Positions 28,337 through 36,719 of a stretch of 64,000 nucleotides of DNA are shown in pieces (positions within the stretch are counted from its first letter, which is position 1; the number at the start of each line of letters is the position of its first letter). The DNA lies in NCBI RefSeq assembly GCF_001870465.1, contig NZ_MDGK01000037.1, positions 312,501 through 376,500 on the forward strand, in the 5' to 3' direction. Under the pieces are notes generated by a model. The model was not told the origin of the DNA, ran no database searches, and saw only the letters and a program-made list of their open reading frames with translations. Source of the stretch: Pseudomonas extremorientalis. Its GTDB lineage: Bacteria; Pseudomonadota; Gammaproteobacteria; Pseudomonadales; Pseudomonadaceae. The translations under genes and the position numbers were made by a program.

Positions 28337-29341
28337 TCAGTTCCAGCCGGCGCGATCCATCAACCGAATAGCCTCAGCCTGTCGCTTGCCCGCGACTTCC
28401 ACCGGCAAGGTATCCGCGACGAACTTGCCCCACGTCGCCACTTCGGCTGACGGCGGCACCGCCGGGTTGGCCGGGAACTCCTGGTTCACGTCGGCAAAGA
28501 TCTTCTGCGCCTCAGGCGTGGTCATCCACTCCACCAGCGCCTTGGCGGCTTCCGGATGCGGCGCGTGCTGGGTCAGGCCGATACCCGACAGGTTCACGTG
28601 CACGCCACGGTCACCCTGGTTCGGCCAGAACAGCTTCACGGCCAGGTCCGGCTTCTGCTTGTGCAGGCGGCCATAGTAGTAGGTGTTGACGATACCCACG
28701 TCGCACTGCCCGGCGTTGATGGCTTCGAGCACGGCGATGTCATCGGAGAACACGTCGGTGGACAGGTTGTTGACCCAACCCTTGACGATCTCTTCGGTCT
28801 TGGCCGCGCCGTGGGTTTCGATCAGGGTGGCGGTCAGCGACTGGTTGTAGACCTTTTTCGCCGTACGCAGGCACAGGCGGCCTTCCCATTGTTTGTCGGC
28901 CAGGGCTTCGTAGGTGGTGAGGTCACCCGGTTTTACCCGGTCGGTGGAATAGGCGATGGTGCGTGCGCGCAGGCTCAAGCCGGTCCAGGTGTGTTTTGAC
29001 GAGCGATATTGCAGGGGAATGTTCTTGTCGATCACCGGAGAGGTGAACGGTTGCAGGATACCCATCTGCTCGGCCTGCCAGAGGTTGCCGGCATCGACGG
29101 TGAGCAACAGGTCGGCGGTTGCGTTTGCGCCCTCGGCCTTGATGCGCTGCATCAGCGGCGCTTCCTTGTCGGTGATGAACTTGACCTGCACGCCGGTTTT
29201 TTGGGTGTAGGCGTCGAAGACCGGCTTGATCAGCTCATCGATACGCGAGGAGTAGACCACCACTTCGTCGGCGGCCTGCACGGTGGTGCTGCCGATCAGG
29301 GTGAGTGCCAGGGCAGTCAGGAGGCGCTTGGGTGCCAACAT
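28337..29341 (-). CDS. Iron(III) ABC transporter periplasmic binding protein
   Basis: The 334-residue protein has a signal peptide [20 protein letters not shown] cleaved near VQA. The mature part begins [20 protein letters not shown], the FbpA/HitA/FutA pattern. An iron-ligating tyrosine pair is likely in [10 protein letters not shown] near residue 220. It precedes the FbpB-type permease on the same strand. Together they form two of the three parts of a ferric ABC importer; an ATPase would have to act in trans. Confidence 0.9.
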   Translation of the reverse strand: MLAPKRLLTALALTLIGSTTVQAADEVVVYSSRIDELIKPVFDAYTQKTGVQVKFITDKEAPLMQRIKAEGANATADLLLTVDAGNLWQAEQMGILQPFTSPVIDKNIPLQYRSSKHTWTGLSLRARTIAYSTDRVKPGDLTTYEALADKQWEGRLCLRTAKKVYNQSLTATLIETHGAAKTEEIVKGWVNNLSTDVFSDDIAVLEAINAGQCDVGIVNTYYYGRLHKQKPDLAVKLFWPNQGDRGVHVNLSGIGLTQHAPHPEAAKALVEWMTTPEAQKIFADVNQEFPANPAVPPSAEVATWGKFVADTLPVEVAGKRQAEAIRLMDRAGWN

Positions 29342-29450
29342 GGGTGCGGTCTCTCATTTGCAAAAAGAGGGCAAATGATAAGGACTCACATTTGGTAGCG
29401 CTCGGTGGAGGCGTTACCAGATGTTGCATGACGGATATTGCTTGTAGGCT

Positions 29451-29483
29451 GATGGCCTCATCGGGGGCAAGCCCCCTCCCACA
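29451..29483. repeat. Single REP element
   Basis: GATGGCCTCATCGGGGGCAA followed by GCCCCCTCCCACA is one copy of the same REP family, between the iron-binding protein gene and ubiI. No inverted partner is within 100 bp. Confidence 0.85.
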
Positions 29484-29501
29484 AGGGGTCGCATTTCAAT
29501 A

Positions 29502-30725
29502 TCAGGGTTTGGCAAGGTTCGGGAGATCGCCAGTCAGGCCGAGAGCCTGGCGTACGAACACGGCCTTGGCCTCGGGCATCTGGTCGACCATCTTCAGCCC
29601 GGCGTTGCGCAGCCAGCGCAGCGGTAGTTGATCGGCCTGGAACAACCGCTCAAAGCCCTCCATCGCCGCCATCAGCGCCAGGTTATGCGGCATGCGTCGA
29701 CGCTCGTATCGGCTCAGCACCTTCACGTCCGCCAGGCGCTCGCCGCGCTCGGTCGCCGCCAACAAGACTTCAGCCAATGTCGCCGCATCAAGGAAGCCCA
29801 GGTTCACGCCCTGTCCCGCCAATGGGTGGATGACGTGGGCCGCGTCGCCGATCAATGCCAGGCCTTCGGCCACGTAGCGTTTGGCGTGGCGCTGACGCAA
29901 CGGGACGCACACGCGCGGGTCGGCGCTCAGCACCGTACCAAGGCGCCCTTCAAAGGCGCGTTCCAGTTCACGGCAGAAACGTTCATCATCCAGCGCCATC
30001 AAGCGCTCGGACTCGGCCGGCGTGGTCGACCAGACGATCGAACACCAATCCTCATGCCCATCCCGCACCAGCGGCAAAAACGCCAGCGGGCCGGAATCGG
30101 TAAAGCGTTGCCACGCCGTACGCTGATGCGGCTGGCTGCTGCGCACGCTGGTAACGATTGCGTTATGCAGATAATCCCATTCGCGGGTGGCGGTGCCGGT
30201 CAGGCGGCGTACGGCGGAGTTGGCACCATCGGCGGCCACCACCAGCGGCGCGCGCAATTTGCGCCCGTCGGCCAGGGTCAGCAGCCAGTCATCGCCGGAG
30301 CGGCGCATCTGTTCCAGGCGCGCATTGGCCAGCAGGCCCAGGTCGCAGTCGTGCAGACGGTCGAGCAAGGCATCCTGCACAACGCGGTTCTCGACGATAT
30401 GCCCGAGCACCTCGGCATGTACGCTGGCCGCCGAGAAGTGGATCTGCCCGGTGCCGCTGCCGTCCCACACCTGCATCTCGCCATAAGGGCTGGCGCGGCG
30501 CGACAGGATGCCGTCCCACACGCCCAGGCGTTCGAGGATGCGTTGGCTGGCAGCCGACAAGGCGCTCACGCGGGGTTCAAACGCCGCGTCACGGTCGAAC
30601 GGCTTGACGCTCAGCGGGCTGCCGTCGAGCAGCAGCACCTGCAGGCCGCTGCCCTGCAACGCCAGCGCCAGGGCGCTTCCGACCATTCCGGCCCCGACAA
30701 TCAGCACATCTGCGCGCATATCCAT
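29502..30725 (-). CDS. ubiI: UbiH/UbiF/VisC-family FAD hydroxylase (UbiI-like)
   Basis: The 407-residue flavoprotein monooxygenase has the N-terminal FAD dinucleotide motif VLIVGAGMVGSALALAL (residues 7-23), the DG motif region VVAADGANSAVRRLTG and the second FAD motif GLALIGDAAHVIHPLAGQGVN. Members hydroxylate the ubiquinone ring. It is the third ubi-locus gene after ubiH and a DUF4442 gene; in E. coli, visC (ubiI) holds the corresponding place after ubiH, hence the name. Assignment between C5 and C6 hydroxylase cannot be made from motifs alone. Confidence 0.85.
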   Translation of the reverse strand: MDMRADVLIVGAGMVGSALALALQGSGLQVLLLDGSPLSVKPFDRDAAFEPRVSALSAASQRILERLGVWDGILSRRASPYGEMQVWDGSGTGQIHFSAASVHAEVLGHIVENRVVQDALLDRLHDCDLGLLANARLEQMRRSGDDWLLTLADGRKLRAPLVVAADGANSAVRRLTGTATREWDYLHNAIVTSVRSSQPHQRTAWQRFTDSGPLAFLPLVRDGHEDWCSIVWSTTPAESERLMALDDERFCRELERAFEGRLGTVLSADPRVCVPLRQRHAKRYVAEGLALIGDAAHVIHPLAGQGVNLGFLDAATLAEVLLAATERGERLADVKVLSRYERRRMPHNLALMAAMEGFERLFQADQLPLRWLRNAGLKMVDQMPEAKAVFVRQALGLTGDLPNLAKP

Positions 30726-30728
30726 GCT

Positions 30729-31214
30729 TTAAGCCTGTCTCACTGGCGGCTTGCGCCGCACGTAAAGGGTTTTGTCGACCCGCGCCACCAGGGTGCCGGA
30801 GCCGTCATGAATCTGCACCTCGAGGTGGGGCAGGTACTTCTCGCCACCTTCGGTGTGTCGACGGATCTCGTCCAACAAGGTCTCGTCGATGGAGAATTCG
30901 GTATACACCGGACCTTTGCCGGGCGAAATGAAATCGATACTCGCCGCCTTGTCCCACACGATGTAGTCGCGGCCCAGGTTCTCCATCAGCATCAACATGT
31001 AGAACGGGTCAACCATCGAGTACAGGCTGCCGCCGAATTGCGTGCCGACATAGTTGCGGTTGTACCAGCCCAGGCCCATGCGCACTTTGACGTGACGAAA
31101 ATCGGCGCTCATGTGCTGCACGCTGACCCCCGCGCCCAGATACGGCGGGTACAGGGTCATGATCCAACGCAACAACCGCGCCTTGCCCAGACGCGCGATC
31201 AACCACTTACGCAT
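30729..31214 (-). CDS. DUF4442/YiiD-like thioesterase-fold protein
   Basis: The protein has 161 residues, starting MRKWLIARLGKARLLRWIMT at 31214. The central segment MGLGWYNRNYVGTQFGGSLY has the feel of a hot-dog-fold thioesterase, with YSMVDPFYMLMLMENLG and YIVWDKAASIDFISPGKGPV typical of DUF4442. The substrate is unknown. Its start overlaps the end of ubiH by eight bases and it ends three bases before ubiI, so it is translated as part of the ubi operon. An acyl-CoA or prenyl-related role is speculative. Confidence 0.82.
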   Translation of the reverse strand: MRKWLIARLGKARLLRWIMTLYPPYLGAGVSVQHMSADFRHVKVRMGLGWYNRNYVGTQFGGSLYSMVDPFYMLMLMENLGRDYIVWDKAASIDFISPGKGPVYTEFSIDETLLDEIRRHTEGGEKYLPHLEVQIHDGSGTLVARVDKTLYVRRKPPVRQA

Positions 31215-32394
31215 CGGGGCGCGTGCCCAGGCCCATGGCCTGCCGGGCGAACCAGCGCTTGGCCGGCGGCAACAGGTCCAGGCCCAGCAAACCCAGGTTG
31301 CGCCCCACCGCGACCAACGGTTGGGCGCTGCCAAACAGGCGGGTGACCTGGTCGGAGAAGCCCACGGTGAGGCTCTGGTCCAGTCGCTGGCGCTCGCGAT
31401 AGCCCTGCAAGGTGGCTAAATCACCCGGCACCTGCGGCCCGGCCAGCAAGGCCTCGGCCAGGGCATTCGCGTCACGCAGGGACAGGTTGAAGCCTTGCCC
31501 GGCAATCGGGTGCAGGCTGTGGGCGGCATTGCCAAGGATCGCCAGGTGCGAACGCACCTGCTCCTCGGCTTCCACCAGCGTCAGCGGATACAGGTGGCGG
31601 GCACCGACCTGCTTGAGGGTGCCCAGGCGATAGCCGAACACACCCTGCAATTCACTCAGGAAACTGCGCTCATCGAGACCGGCCAGGCGCTGCGCATCCA
31701 TGCCGATGCGGGTCCAGACCAGCGCGCAGCGGTTGTCTGGCAGCGGCAGCAAGGCCATCGGGCCTTCATCGGTGAAGCGCTCGAACGCCTCGCCGTTGTG
31801 GGCTTCGCTAGGGGTGATGTTGGCGATCAGCGCGCTCTGATTGTACGGGCGGGTTTTCACGCCAATGCCCAATTGCTCGCGCAGGCCGGAGCGGCCGCCG
31901 TCGGCCAGTACGGCAAGATCACACTCCAGCACGGTTTCATCATTGAGGGTCAGGCGGTAGCCATCGGGCAGCGGCTCCATGCGTGTGACCTCGGCCGGGC
32001 AACGCCAGCTGACCACGTCTTTGTCCAGGCCTTGCCACAGGCATTGGCCCAGCCAGGCGTTTTCCACCACGTAGCCGAGGGCCGGCACGCCCTCCTCCAT
32101 CGCGGACAGACGTGCAGTGGAGAAACGCCCACGGTCGGACACATGGATCTGCTTGATCGGCTCGGCGCGGCGGGAAATGTCCTGCCACAGGCCCAGGCGC
32201 TGATAGATTTGCCGGGCGCCGAAGGACAGCGCCGACGAACGTGCATCGTAGCTCGGCTGGTAGCTGTCGCCCGGCGCGAAGGGTTCGATCAGCACGATCT
32301 TCCAGCCACGGGCCCTGGCCCCGGCCTGCAACGCCAGTGCCAGGCTGGCACCCACCAGGCCGCCGCCGATGATCGCCAGGTTGACCCGGCTCAT
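31207..32394 (-). CDS. ubiH: 2-octaprenyl-6-methoxyphenol hydroxylase
   Basis: The 395-residue FAD monooxygenase has LAIIGGGLVGASLALALQAG at residues 6-25, the middle motif VLADGGRSGLREQLG and LAILGNAAHSLHPIAGQGFN near residue 290. It hydroxylates the ring in aerobic ubiquinone synthesis. It overlaps pepP by four bases and the DUF4442 gene by eight. The pepP-ubiH order is the same as in E. coli, which is the main reason to call this paralogue UbiH rather than UbiI. Confidence 0.9.
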   Translation of the reverse strand: MSRVNLAIIGGGLVGASLALALQAGARARGWKIVLIEPFAPGDSYQPSYDARSSALSFGARQIYQRLGLWQDISRRAEPIKQIHVSDRGRFSTARLSAMEEGVPALGYVVENAWLGQCLWQGLDKDVVSWRCPAEVTRMEPLPDGYRLTLNDETVLECDLAVLADGGRSGLREQLGIGVKTRPYNQSALIANITPSEAHNGEAFERFTDEGPMALLPLPDNRCALVWTRIGMDAQRLAGLDERSFLSELQGVFGYRLGTLKQVGARHLYPLTLVEAEEQVRSHLAILGNAAHSLHPIAGQGFNLSLRDANALAEALLAGPQVPGDLATLQGYRERQRLDQSLTVGFSDQVTRLFGSAQPLVAVGRNLGLLGLDLLPPAKRWFARQAMGLGTRPDA

Positions 32395-33713
32395 CGGGCA
32401 GCCGCCATCAGCGCTTCGATGTCGGCGACGGTCTTGGGCACGCCGCCGGTCAGGATTTCACAGCCTTGCTTGGTCACTACCACGTCGTCCTCGATGCGTA
32501 CGCCAATGCCACGCCATTTCTTTGCCACGTTCTGGTTGTCCGGCGAAATGTAGATCCCCGGCTCCACGGTCAACGCCATGCCGACTTCCAGCACACGCCA
32601 TTCACCGCCCACTTTGTATTCGCCCACATCATGCACATCCATGCCCAGCCAATGGCCGGCGCGGTGCATGTAAAACGCCTTATAGGCTTCGCTGGCGATC
32701 AGTTCGTCGACGTCACCCTGCAACAATCCCAGCTTGACCAACCCGGCGGTGATGACGTGCACGGTCGCCTCATGGGCCTGGTTCCAATGCTTGTCCGGGG
32801 CGATCTCGGCGAAGGCCGCTTCCTGGGAGGCCAGCACAATCTCGTAGATCGCCTTTTGTTCCGGCGAGAACTTGCCATTGACCGGCCAGGTGCGGGTGAT
32901 GTCGCTGGCATAGCAGTCGATCTCGCAACCGGCGTCGATCAGCACCAGGTCGCCGTCCTTGAGCACCGCGTCATTCTGCTGGTAATGCAGGATGCAGCTG
33001 TTGCGCCCGGCGGCGACGATGGAACCGTAGGCCGGCATTTTCGCGCCGCCTTTGCGAAATTCATAATCCAGCTCGGCTTCCAGGCTGAACTCATACAGGC
33101 CGGCCCGGCTGGCCTGCATCGCCTTCACGTGGGCCGCGCAGGAGATTCGCGCCGCCTCGCGCATCACCTTCACTTCCGCCGCCGATTTATACAGGCGCAT
33201 GTCGTGCAACAGATGATCCAGCGCAACGAATTCGTTCGGTGGCTGGGCGCCCAGGTGGGCTTTGGAGCGGATCACGTTGATCCATTCCATCAGGTGCCGG
33301 TCGAACTCCGCATTGCTGCCCATGGCCGAGTACACCCGGTCGCGGCCTTCGATGAGGCCGGGCAGGATGTCGTCGATATCGGTGATGGGGAAGGCATCGT
33401 CGGCGCCAAAGTCACGGATTGCGCCTTCGGTGCCGGCGCGCAGGCCGTCCCATAGTTCGCGTTCGGCGTTGCGTTCGCGGCAGAACAGCACGTACTCGCC
33501 GTGCTGGCGACCGGGCATCAGCACGATCACCGCTTCCGGCTCGGGGAAGCCGCTCAGGTACTGGAAGTCGCTGTCCTGGCGGTAGACATGCTCGACATCA
33601 CGGTTGCGGATCGCCACGGCGGCGGCCGGCAGGATCGCGATGCTGTTGGGTTCCATCTGCGCCATGAGCGCCTTGCGGCGCCGGGTGTATTCCGCTTTCG
33701 GGATATGGATCAT
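32391..33713 (-). CDS. pepP: Xaa-Pro aminopeptidase (aminopeptidase P)
   Basis: The 440-residue M24B metallopeptidase has an N-terminal creatinase-like domain (about 1-175) and a C-terminal pita-bread domain. Metal ligands are in VLIDAGCEIDCYASDITRTW (two Asp), MHRAGHWLGMDVHDVG (His), TVEPGIYI (Glu) and GIGVRIEDDVVV (Glu). It releases N-terminal residues next to proline. It is the first gene of pepP-ubiH-DUF4442-ubiI, 20 bp after the ygfB homologue, which may be co-transcribed. Confidence 0.94.
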   Translation of the reverse strand: MIHIPKAEYTRRRKALMAQMEPNSIAILPAAAVAIRNRDVEHVYRQDSDFQYLSGFPEPEAVIVLMPGRQHGEYVLFCRERNAERELWDGLRAGTEGAIRDFGADDAFPITDIDDILPGLIEGRDRVYSAMGSNAEFDRHLMEWINVIRSKAHLGAQPPNEFVALDHLLHDMRLYKSAAEVKVMREAARISCAAHVKAMQASRAGLYEFSLEAELDYEFRKGGAKMPAYGSIVAAGRNSCILHYQQNDAVLKDGDLVLIDAGCEIDCYASDITRTWPVNGKFSPEQKAIYEIVLASQEAAFAEIAPDKHWNQAHEATVHVITAGLVKLGLLQGDVDELIASEAYKAFYMHRAGHWLGMDVHDVGEYKVGGEWRVLEVGMALTVEPGIYISPDNQNVAKKWRGIGVRIEDDVVVTKQGCEILTGGVPKTVADIEALMAAAR

Positions 33714-33733
33714 GGGCAGATAGGTTTCCTTTC

Positions 33734-34291
33734 TTAGTGCAGCGAAGGCTTGGGTGCAGCCGGCTCAGCCGATTTTTTGGTCTCGGTGAACAGCAGCAGC
33801 GGCGCGACGCGCAGGTATTCCATCACTTCCATGTAGTCGCCCTCACCGTCTTCGGACTCTTCCAGGGCGTCTTGCACCTGGGAGATGGCTGCCAGGTCCT
33901 GCAGCACTTCCTTGGCGTCGGTGCTCAGTTCCAGGCCGCCGGCGTTCACGCCGAAACCGTGGAGGAAGCCCTGGCACCATTGGCCCAGTGCGGCGGCACG
34001 CTCGGTAAGCGGCGCGTCGTCGGTCGGCAGCAGCAGGACCACGGTGACGTCATCACCGGTCAGCTCGCCCTTGACCATCTCTTGGAGGCCGATCAGCGCG
34101 TTGCGCACGTTGTCGGTCGGTTCGGTTTCCAGCAGCTCGGCCACGTCGGCCAGCCAGTTGTCGGCATCAAAGCCGACGCCGGTGCAGCTACGGCCCAGCA
34201 ACACGCCGTGCAGTTCGGCTGGCGAGCAGGGGTGGCCGCTGGCGCTCAGCAGTTTGGAGAAAGCATCGTATGGGGAGTTCTGAATAGGCAT
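33734..34291 (-). CDS. YecA/YgfB (UPF0149) family protein
   Basis: The 185-residue protein begins [20 protein letters not shown] and shows the family's [20 protein letters not shown] at about residues 23-42 and [20 protein letters not shown] near 105. The C-terminal [20 protein letters not shown] also fits. YgfB-type proteins lie upstream of pepP in many gammaproteobacteria, and in P. aeruginosa YgfB affects resistance gene control; the molecular role here is not shown by sequence. It is divergent from the TIGR02449-zapA pair. Confidence 0.88.
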   Translation of the reverse strand: MPIQNSPYDAFSKLLSASGHPCSPAELHGVLLGRSCTGVGFDADNWLADVAELLETEPTDNVRNALIGLQEMVKGELTGDDVTVVLLLPTDDAPLTERAAALGQWCQGFLHGFGVNAGGLELSTDAKEVLQDLAAISQVQDALEESEDGEGDYMEVMEYLRVAPLLLFTETKKSAEPAAPKPSLH

Positions 34292-34429
34292 GGTGAGCTA
34301 GGCGCCAGACGGCGCAATGTCTAGAATGGAGCGCTGTATCCTAGCACCGGCAGACGTACCAAGACTATCAAGGGCGTCAGATCGTTTATCCTGCAGTTGC
34401 CATTCATCAGACAAATCCAGTGGAACCCA

Positions 34430-34639
34430 ATGGAAGACACCGACCTGCAAGCGCTGATGGCCAGACTCGAATTGCTAATTACTCGGGTCGAGCAACTTAA
34501 GAGTCAAAACGGACTCCTATTAGCTCAGGAAAAGACCTGGCGCGAGGAACGCGCTCACCTCATTGAAAAAAACGAAATCGCCCGGCGTAAGGTCGAATCG
34601 ATGATTTCGCGCCTGAAGGCCCTGGAGCAAGACTCATGA
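34430..34639 (+). CDS. Small coiled-coil protein (TIGR02449/ZapB-like)
   Basis: The 69-residue protein from the ATG at 34430 (MEDTDLQALMARLELLITRV) is almost wholly a predicted coiled coil, with heptads through residue 65 and an ending KVESMISRLKALEQDS. It overlaps zapA by four bases (ATGA). This small family always precedes zapA in pseudomonads and looks like ZapB, so a cell-division role is a reasonable inference. Nothing else is recognisable. Confidence 0.85.
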   Translation: MEDTDLQALMARLELLITRVEQLKSQNGLLLAQEKTWREERAHLIEKNEIARRKVESMISRLKALEQDS

Positions 34640-34953
34640 GTTCAAGCAATAGCGTCACCGTGCAGATCCTCGACAAAGAATATTCGATCATCTGCCCCCA
34701 GGAAGAGCGCAACAACCTGGTGAGCGCCGCCCGCTACCTGGATGGCAAGATGCGTGAAATCCGCAGCAGCGGCAAAGTCATCGGCGCTGACCGCATCGCC
34801 GTGATGGCCGCCCTGAACATTACCCACGATCTGCTGCATAAGCAGGAACGCCCTGACGTGCAGGCCAGCGGCTCGACACGTGAGCAGGTGCGTGACTTGC
34901 TGGAACGTGTCGATCTGGTGCTTTCCAGCGACCCGGAAGCACCCAAGGGCTGA
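34636..34953 (+). CDS. zapA: Cell division protein ZapA
   Basis: The 105-residue protein starts MSSSNSVTVQILDKEYSIIC and contains CPQEERNNLVSAARYLDGKM and GADRIAVMAALNITHDLL, the classic ZapA fold with an N-terminal beta part and a C-terminal helix (about 75-100). ZapA bundles FtsZ filaments at the division ring. It is translationally coupled to the preceding coiled-coil gene and followed by the 6S RNA gene. Confidence 0.94.
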   Translation: MSSSNSVTVQILDKEYSIICPQEERNNLVSAARYLDGKMREIRSSGKVIGADRIAVMAALNITHDLLHKQERPDVQASGSTREQVRDLLERVDLVLSSDPEAPKG

Positions 34954-34972
34954 TTGCCGCGACGGTTTAAGG

Positions 34973-34978
34973 TATACT
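34973..34978 (+). promoter_or_regulatory. -10 box of the 6S RNA promoter
   Basis: TATACT lies seven bases before the expected 6S RNA 5' end. A matching -35 is weak (CTGATT at 34950-34955 with 17-bp spacing). It overlaps the 3' end of the zapA transcription unit. Confidence 0.6.
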
Positions 34979-34981
34979 CGC

Positions 34982-35162
34982 CCCACTCCCTGGCGTGTTT
35001 GCCAGTCGGCGATGTCCCTGAGCCGATTCGCACTACCCTGGAAGTTGCACGTTGGGCTGGTGTGCATGTCCGCTAGACGGAAAGCCTTAAAGCCTACTGC
35101 ATCTTCCACCTTGAACTTTCGGGTTCAAGGGCTAAGTCGACAGCGGCTCTGTCGGGGAGCCT
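34982..35162 (+). ncRNA. ssrS: 6S RNA
   Basis: About 181 nt between zapA and the 5-FTHF cyclo-ligase gene, the conserved 6S RNA position. It opens CCCCACTCCCTGGCGTG and closes GCTCTGTCGGGGAGC, which pair as the terminal stem. The internal GTGTGCATGTCCGC and GGAAAGCCTTAA blocks and the CCTTGAACTTTCGGGTTCAA hairpin match Pseudomonas 6S RNA as I recall it. 6S RNA mimics an open promoter and sequesters sigma70 RNA polymerase in stationary phase. Exact ends are estimated to within a few bases. Confidence 0.93.
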
Positions 35163-35175
35163 GAATTCCCAAACT

Positions 35176-35205
35176 CAATGCCAGTCTCCGGACTGGCATT
35201 GTTTT
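35176..35205 (+). terminator. Stem-loop between 6S RNA and cyclo-ligase gene
   Basis: CAATGCCAGTC-TCCG-GACTGGCATTG is an 11-bp perfect stem followed by TTTT. It could end or attenuate the 6S primary transcript, which is often co-transcribed with the downstream gene. Confidence 0.8.
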
Positions 35206-35218
35206 ATGAGCCGAAACC

Positions 35219-35848
35219 ATGACCGAACCTGCGCCGCTTTCCCGTCCGCAACTTCGACGCATGTTGCGCAAAGCCCGCCGCGCCCTCACGCCGAGCGAGC
35301 AGCGCAAGGCCGCCCGGGGCCTGTATCGGCAACTGGCACAGCATCCGCTGTTTCGCCGGGCCAAACATATCTCTTTGTATCTACCGACGGACGGTGAAAT
35401 CGATCCGCGCTTGCTGCTGCGCGCCGCCCAGCGCCGGGGCAAGGCCACCTACCTGCCGGTGCTCAGCGCGTGGCCTCGGACCAAGATGGTGTTCCAGCGC
35501 GTAAGGCCTGGGGAAAAGCTGCTGCCCAATCGCTTTCGCATCCTGGAGCCCCGGATGAATATCAGCCGCCAACGCAACGTCTGGGCGCTGGACCTGGTGT
35601 TGCTGCCGTTGGTGGGGTTCGATGATGCGGGAGGGCGCTTGGGCATGGGCGGCGGGTTCTACGACCGCAGCCTGGCCTACCTGGCGCGGCGACAGAGCTG
35701 GCGCAAGCCGACGCTGCTGGGTCTGGCCCATGAATGTCAGAAGGTCGAACGGTTGGCACAGGCAAGCTGGGATGTGCCGCTGGCGGGCACCGTCACCGAT
35801 AAGCATTGGTATAGTGCGAAGACGCCACTGGAGTCAGCGGCGCCTTGA
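35219..35848 (+). CDS. ygfA: 5-formyltetrahydrofolate cyclo-ligase
   Basis: The 209-residue protein has an N-terminal RPQLRRMLRKARRALTPSEQ helix and the family ATP/folate motif LGMGGGFYDRSLAYLARR near residue 140. LDLVLLPLVGFDDAGGRLGM precedes it. The enzyme converts 5-formyl-THF to 5,10-methenyl-THF using ATP. Location directly after ssrS is conserved in gammaproteobacteria and supports the ygfA name. It may be expressed by read-through from the 6S promoter. Confidence 0.92.
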   Translation: MTEPAPLSRPQLRRMLRKARRALTPSEQRKAARGLYRQLAQHPLFRRAKHISLYLPTDGEIDPRLLLRAAQRRGKATYLPVLSAWPRTKMVFQRVRPGEKLLPNRFRILEPRMNISRQRNVWALDLVLLPLVGFDDAGGRLGMGGGFYDRSLAYLARRQSWRKPTLLGLAHECQKVERLAQASWDVPLAGTVTDKHWYSAKTPLESAAP

Positions 35849-35855
35849 AGAAGGG

Positions 35856-36005
35856 TCAGCGCTTGAACGGTTGTGGCTGCTGCTGAGCCAGTTCAACGGG
35901 CGCATCGGTCTTGTTCGACCACAAGCTTTGGGCATACCCGGTGGTCACGACGCCCAGACCAAACAAAATCACCAAAATCCATAGTAAATCCGGTTTACGT
36001 TGCAT
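35856..36005 (-). CDS. 49-residue single-pass membrane protein, unknown function
   Basis: This short gene lies on the minus strand, start CAT at 36003-36005, with AAGGGGGG six bases upstream. The product begins MQRKPDLLWILVILFGLGVV and ends in a glutamine-rich tail QQQPQPFKR. One hydrophobic segment spans residues 8-25, followed by TTGYAQSLWSNKTDAPVELA, so it is either a small membrane protein or has an uncleaved signal. The strong ribosome site and sensible composition support a real gene. I do not know its role; it is convergent with ygfA and divergent from the EVE gene. Confidence 0.72.
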   Translation of the reverse strand: MQRKPDLLWILVILFGLGVVTTGYAQSLWSNKTDAPVELAQQQPQPFKR

Positions 36006-36200
36006 CGATTGCCCCCCTTCAGGCATCTCGTACACGATGACAACAACGTTCCAAAGTAGTCCGTTGCAGCTGCGTCAAGCTTTAAAAGCCGGCATTCTGC
36101 GGTAACGTGAACCAACACGCAAACCTTGGCGCCAACCGACTGTCGGTTTGTCATTAAATTGCAGGACAACTTGCCCACTGCTTATTTCAGGAGCCCAAAA

Positions 36201-36650
36201 ATGGCCTATTGGCTGATGAAATCCGAGCCCGACGAGCTCTCCATCAAAGGCCTGGAAAAACTCGGCCAAGCCCGCTGGGACGGGGTGCGCAATTACCAGG
36301 CGCGTAACTTCCTGCGGGCCATGGCGGTGGGTGACGAGTTTTTCTTCTATCACTCCAGTTGCCCGGAGCCGGGTATTGCCGGCATCGGCAAAATCATCAA
36401 GGCGGCCTATCCGGACCCCACCGCGCTGGAGCCCGAAAGCCACTACTTCGACGCCAAGGCCAGCCCGGAAAAAAATCCGTGGAGCGCGATCAACGTCGCC
36501 CATGTCCAGACCTTTCCCAAGGTGCTCGGCCTGGGCTATCTCAAACAGCAAACGGCCCTTGCCGAATTGCCTCTGGTGCAAAAAGGCAGCCGGCTTTCGG
36601 TGATGCCCGTCACGCCCGAGCAATGGGCCGCCGTCATCAAGTTGATTTGA
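36201..36650 (+). CDS. EVE domain protein
   Basis: The 149-residue protein from the ATG at 36201 has CAGGAG upstream; the reading from 36126 is not needed. MAYWLMKSEPDELSIKGLEK, GVRNYQARNFLRAMAVGDEF and FFYHSSCPEPGIAGIGKIIK are standard EVE-domain signatures, and the domain fills the protein. EVE domains are PUA-like and read modified bases in DNA or RNA (human THYN1 is the best-known relative). No restriction genes are near, so a housekeeping nucleic-acid role is more likely here. Confidence 0.9.
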   Translation: MAYWLMKSEPDELSIKGLEKLGQARWDGVRNYQARNFLRAMAVGDEFFFYHSSCPEPGIAGIGKIIKAAYPDPTALEPESHYFDAKASPEKNPWSAINVAHVQTFPKVLGLGYLKQQTALAELPLVQKGSRLSVMPVTPEQWAAVIKLI

Positions 36651-36719
36651 CTGACCGGCATCAACGCCGCACCGGGGCAAACCGCTCACACTAGGACGCT
36701 AACGCCGCAGGAAGCAGCC

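Noticed and set aside
29628..31346. 572-residue plus-strand frame over ubiI and DUF4442
   Set aside because: Shadow of two well-supported genes; composition rich in His, Gln and Arg with no motif.
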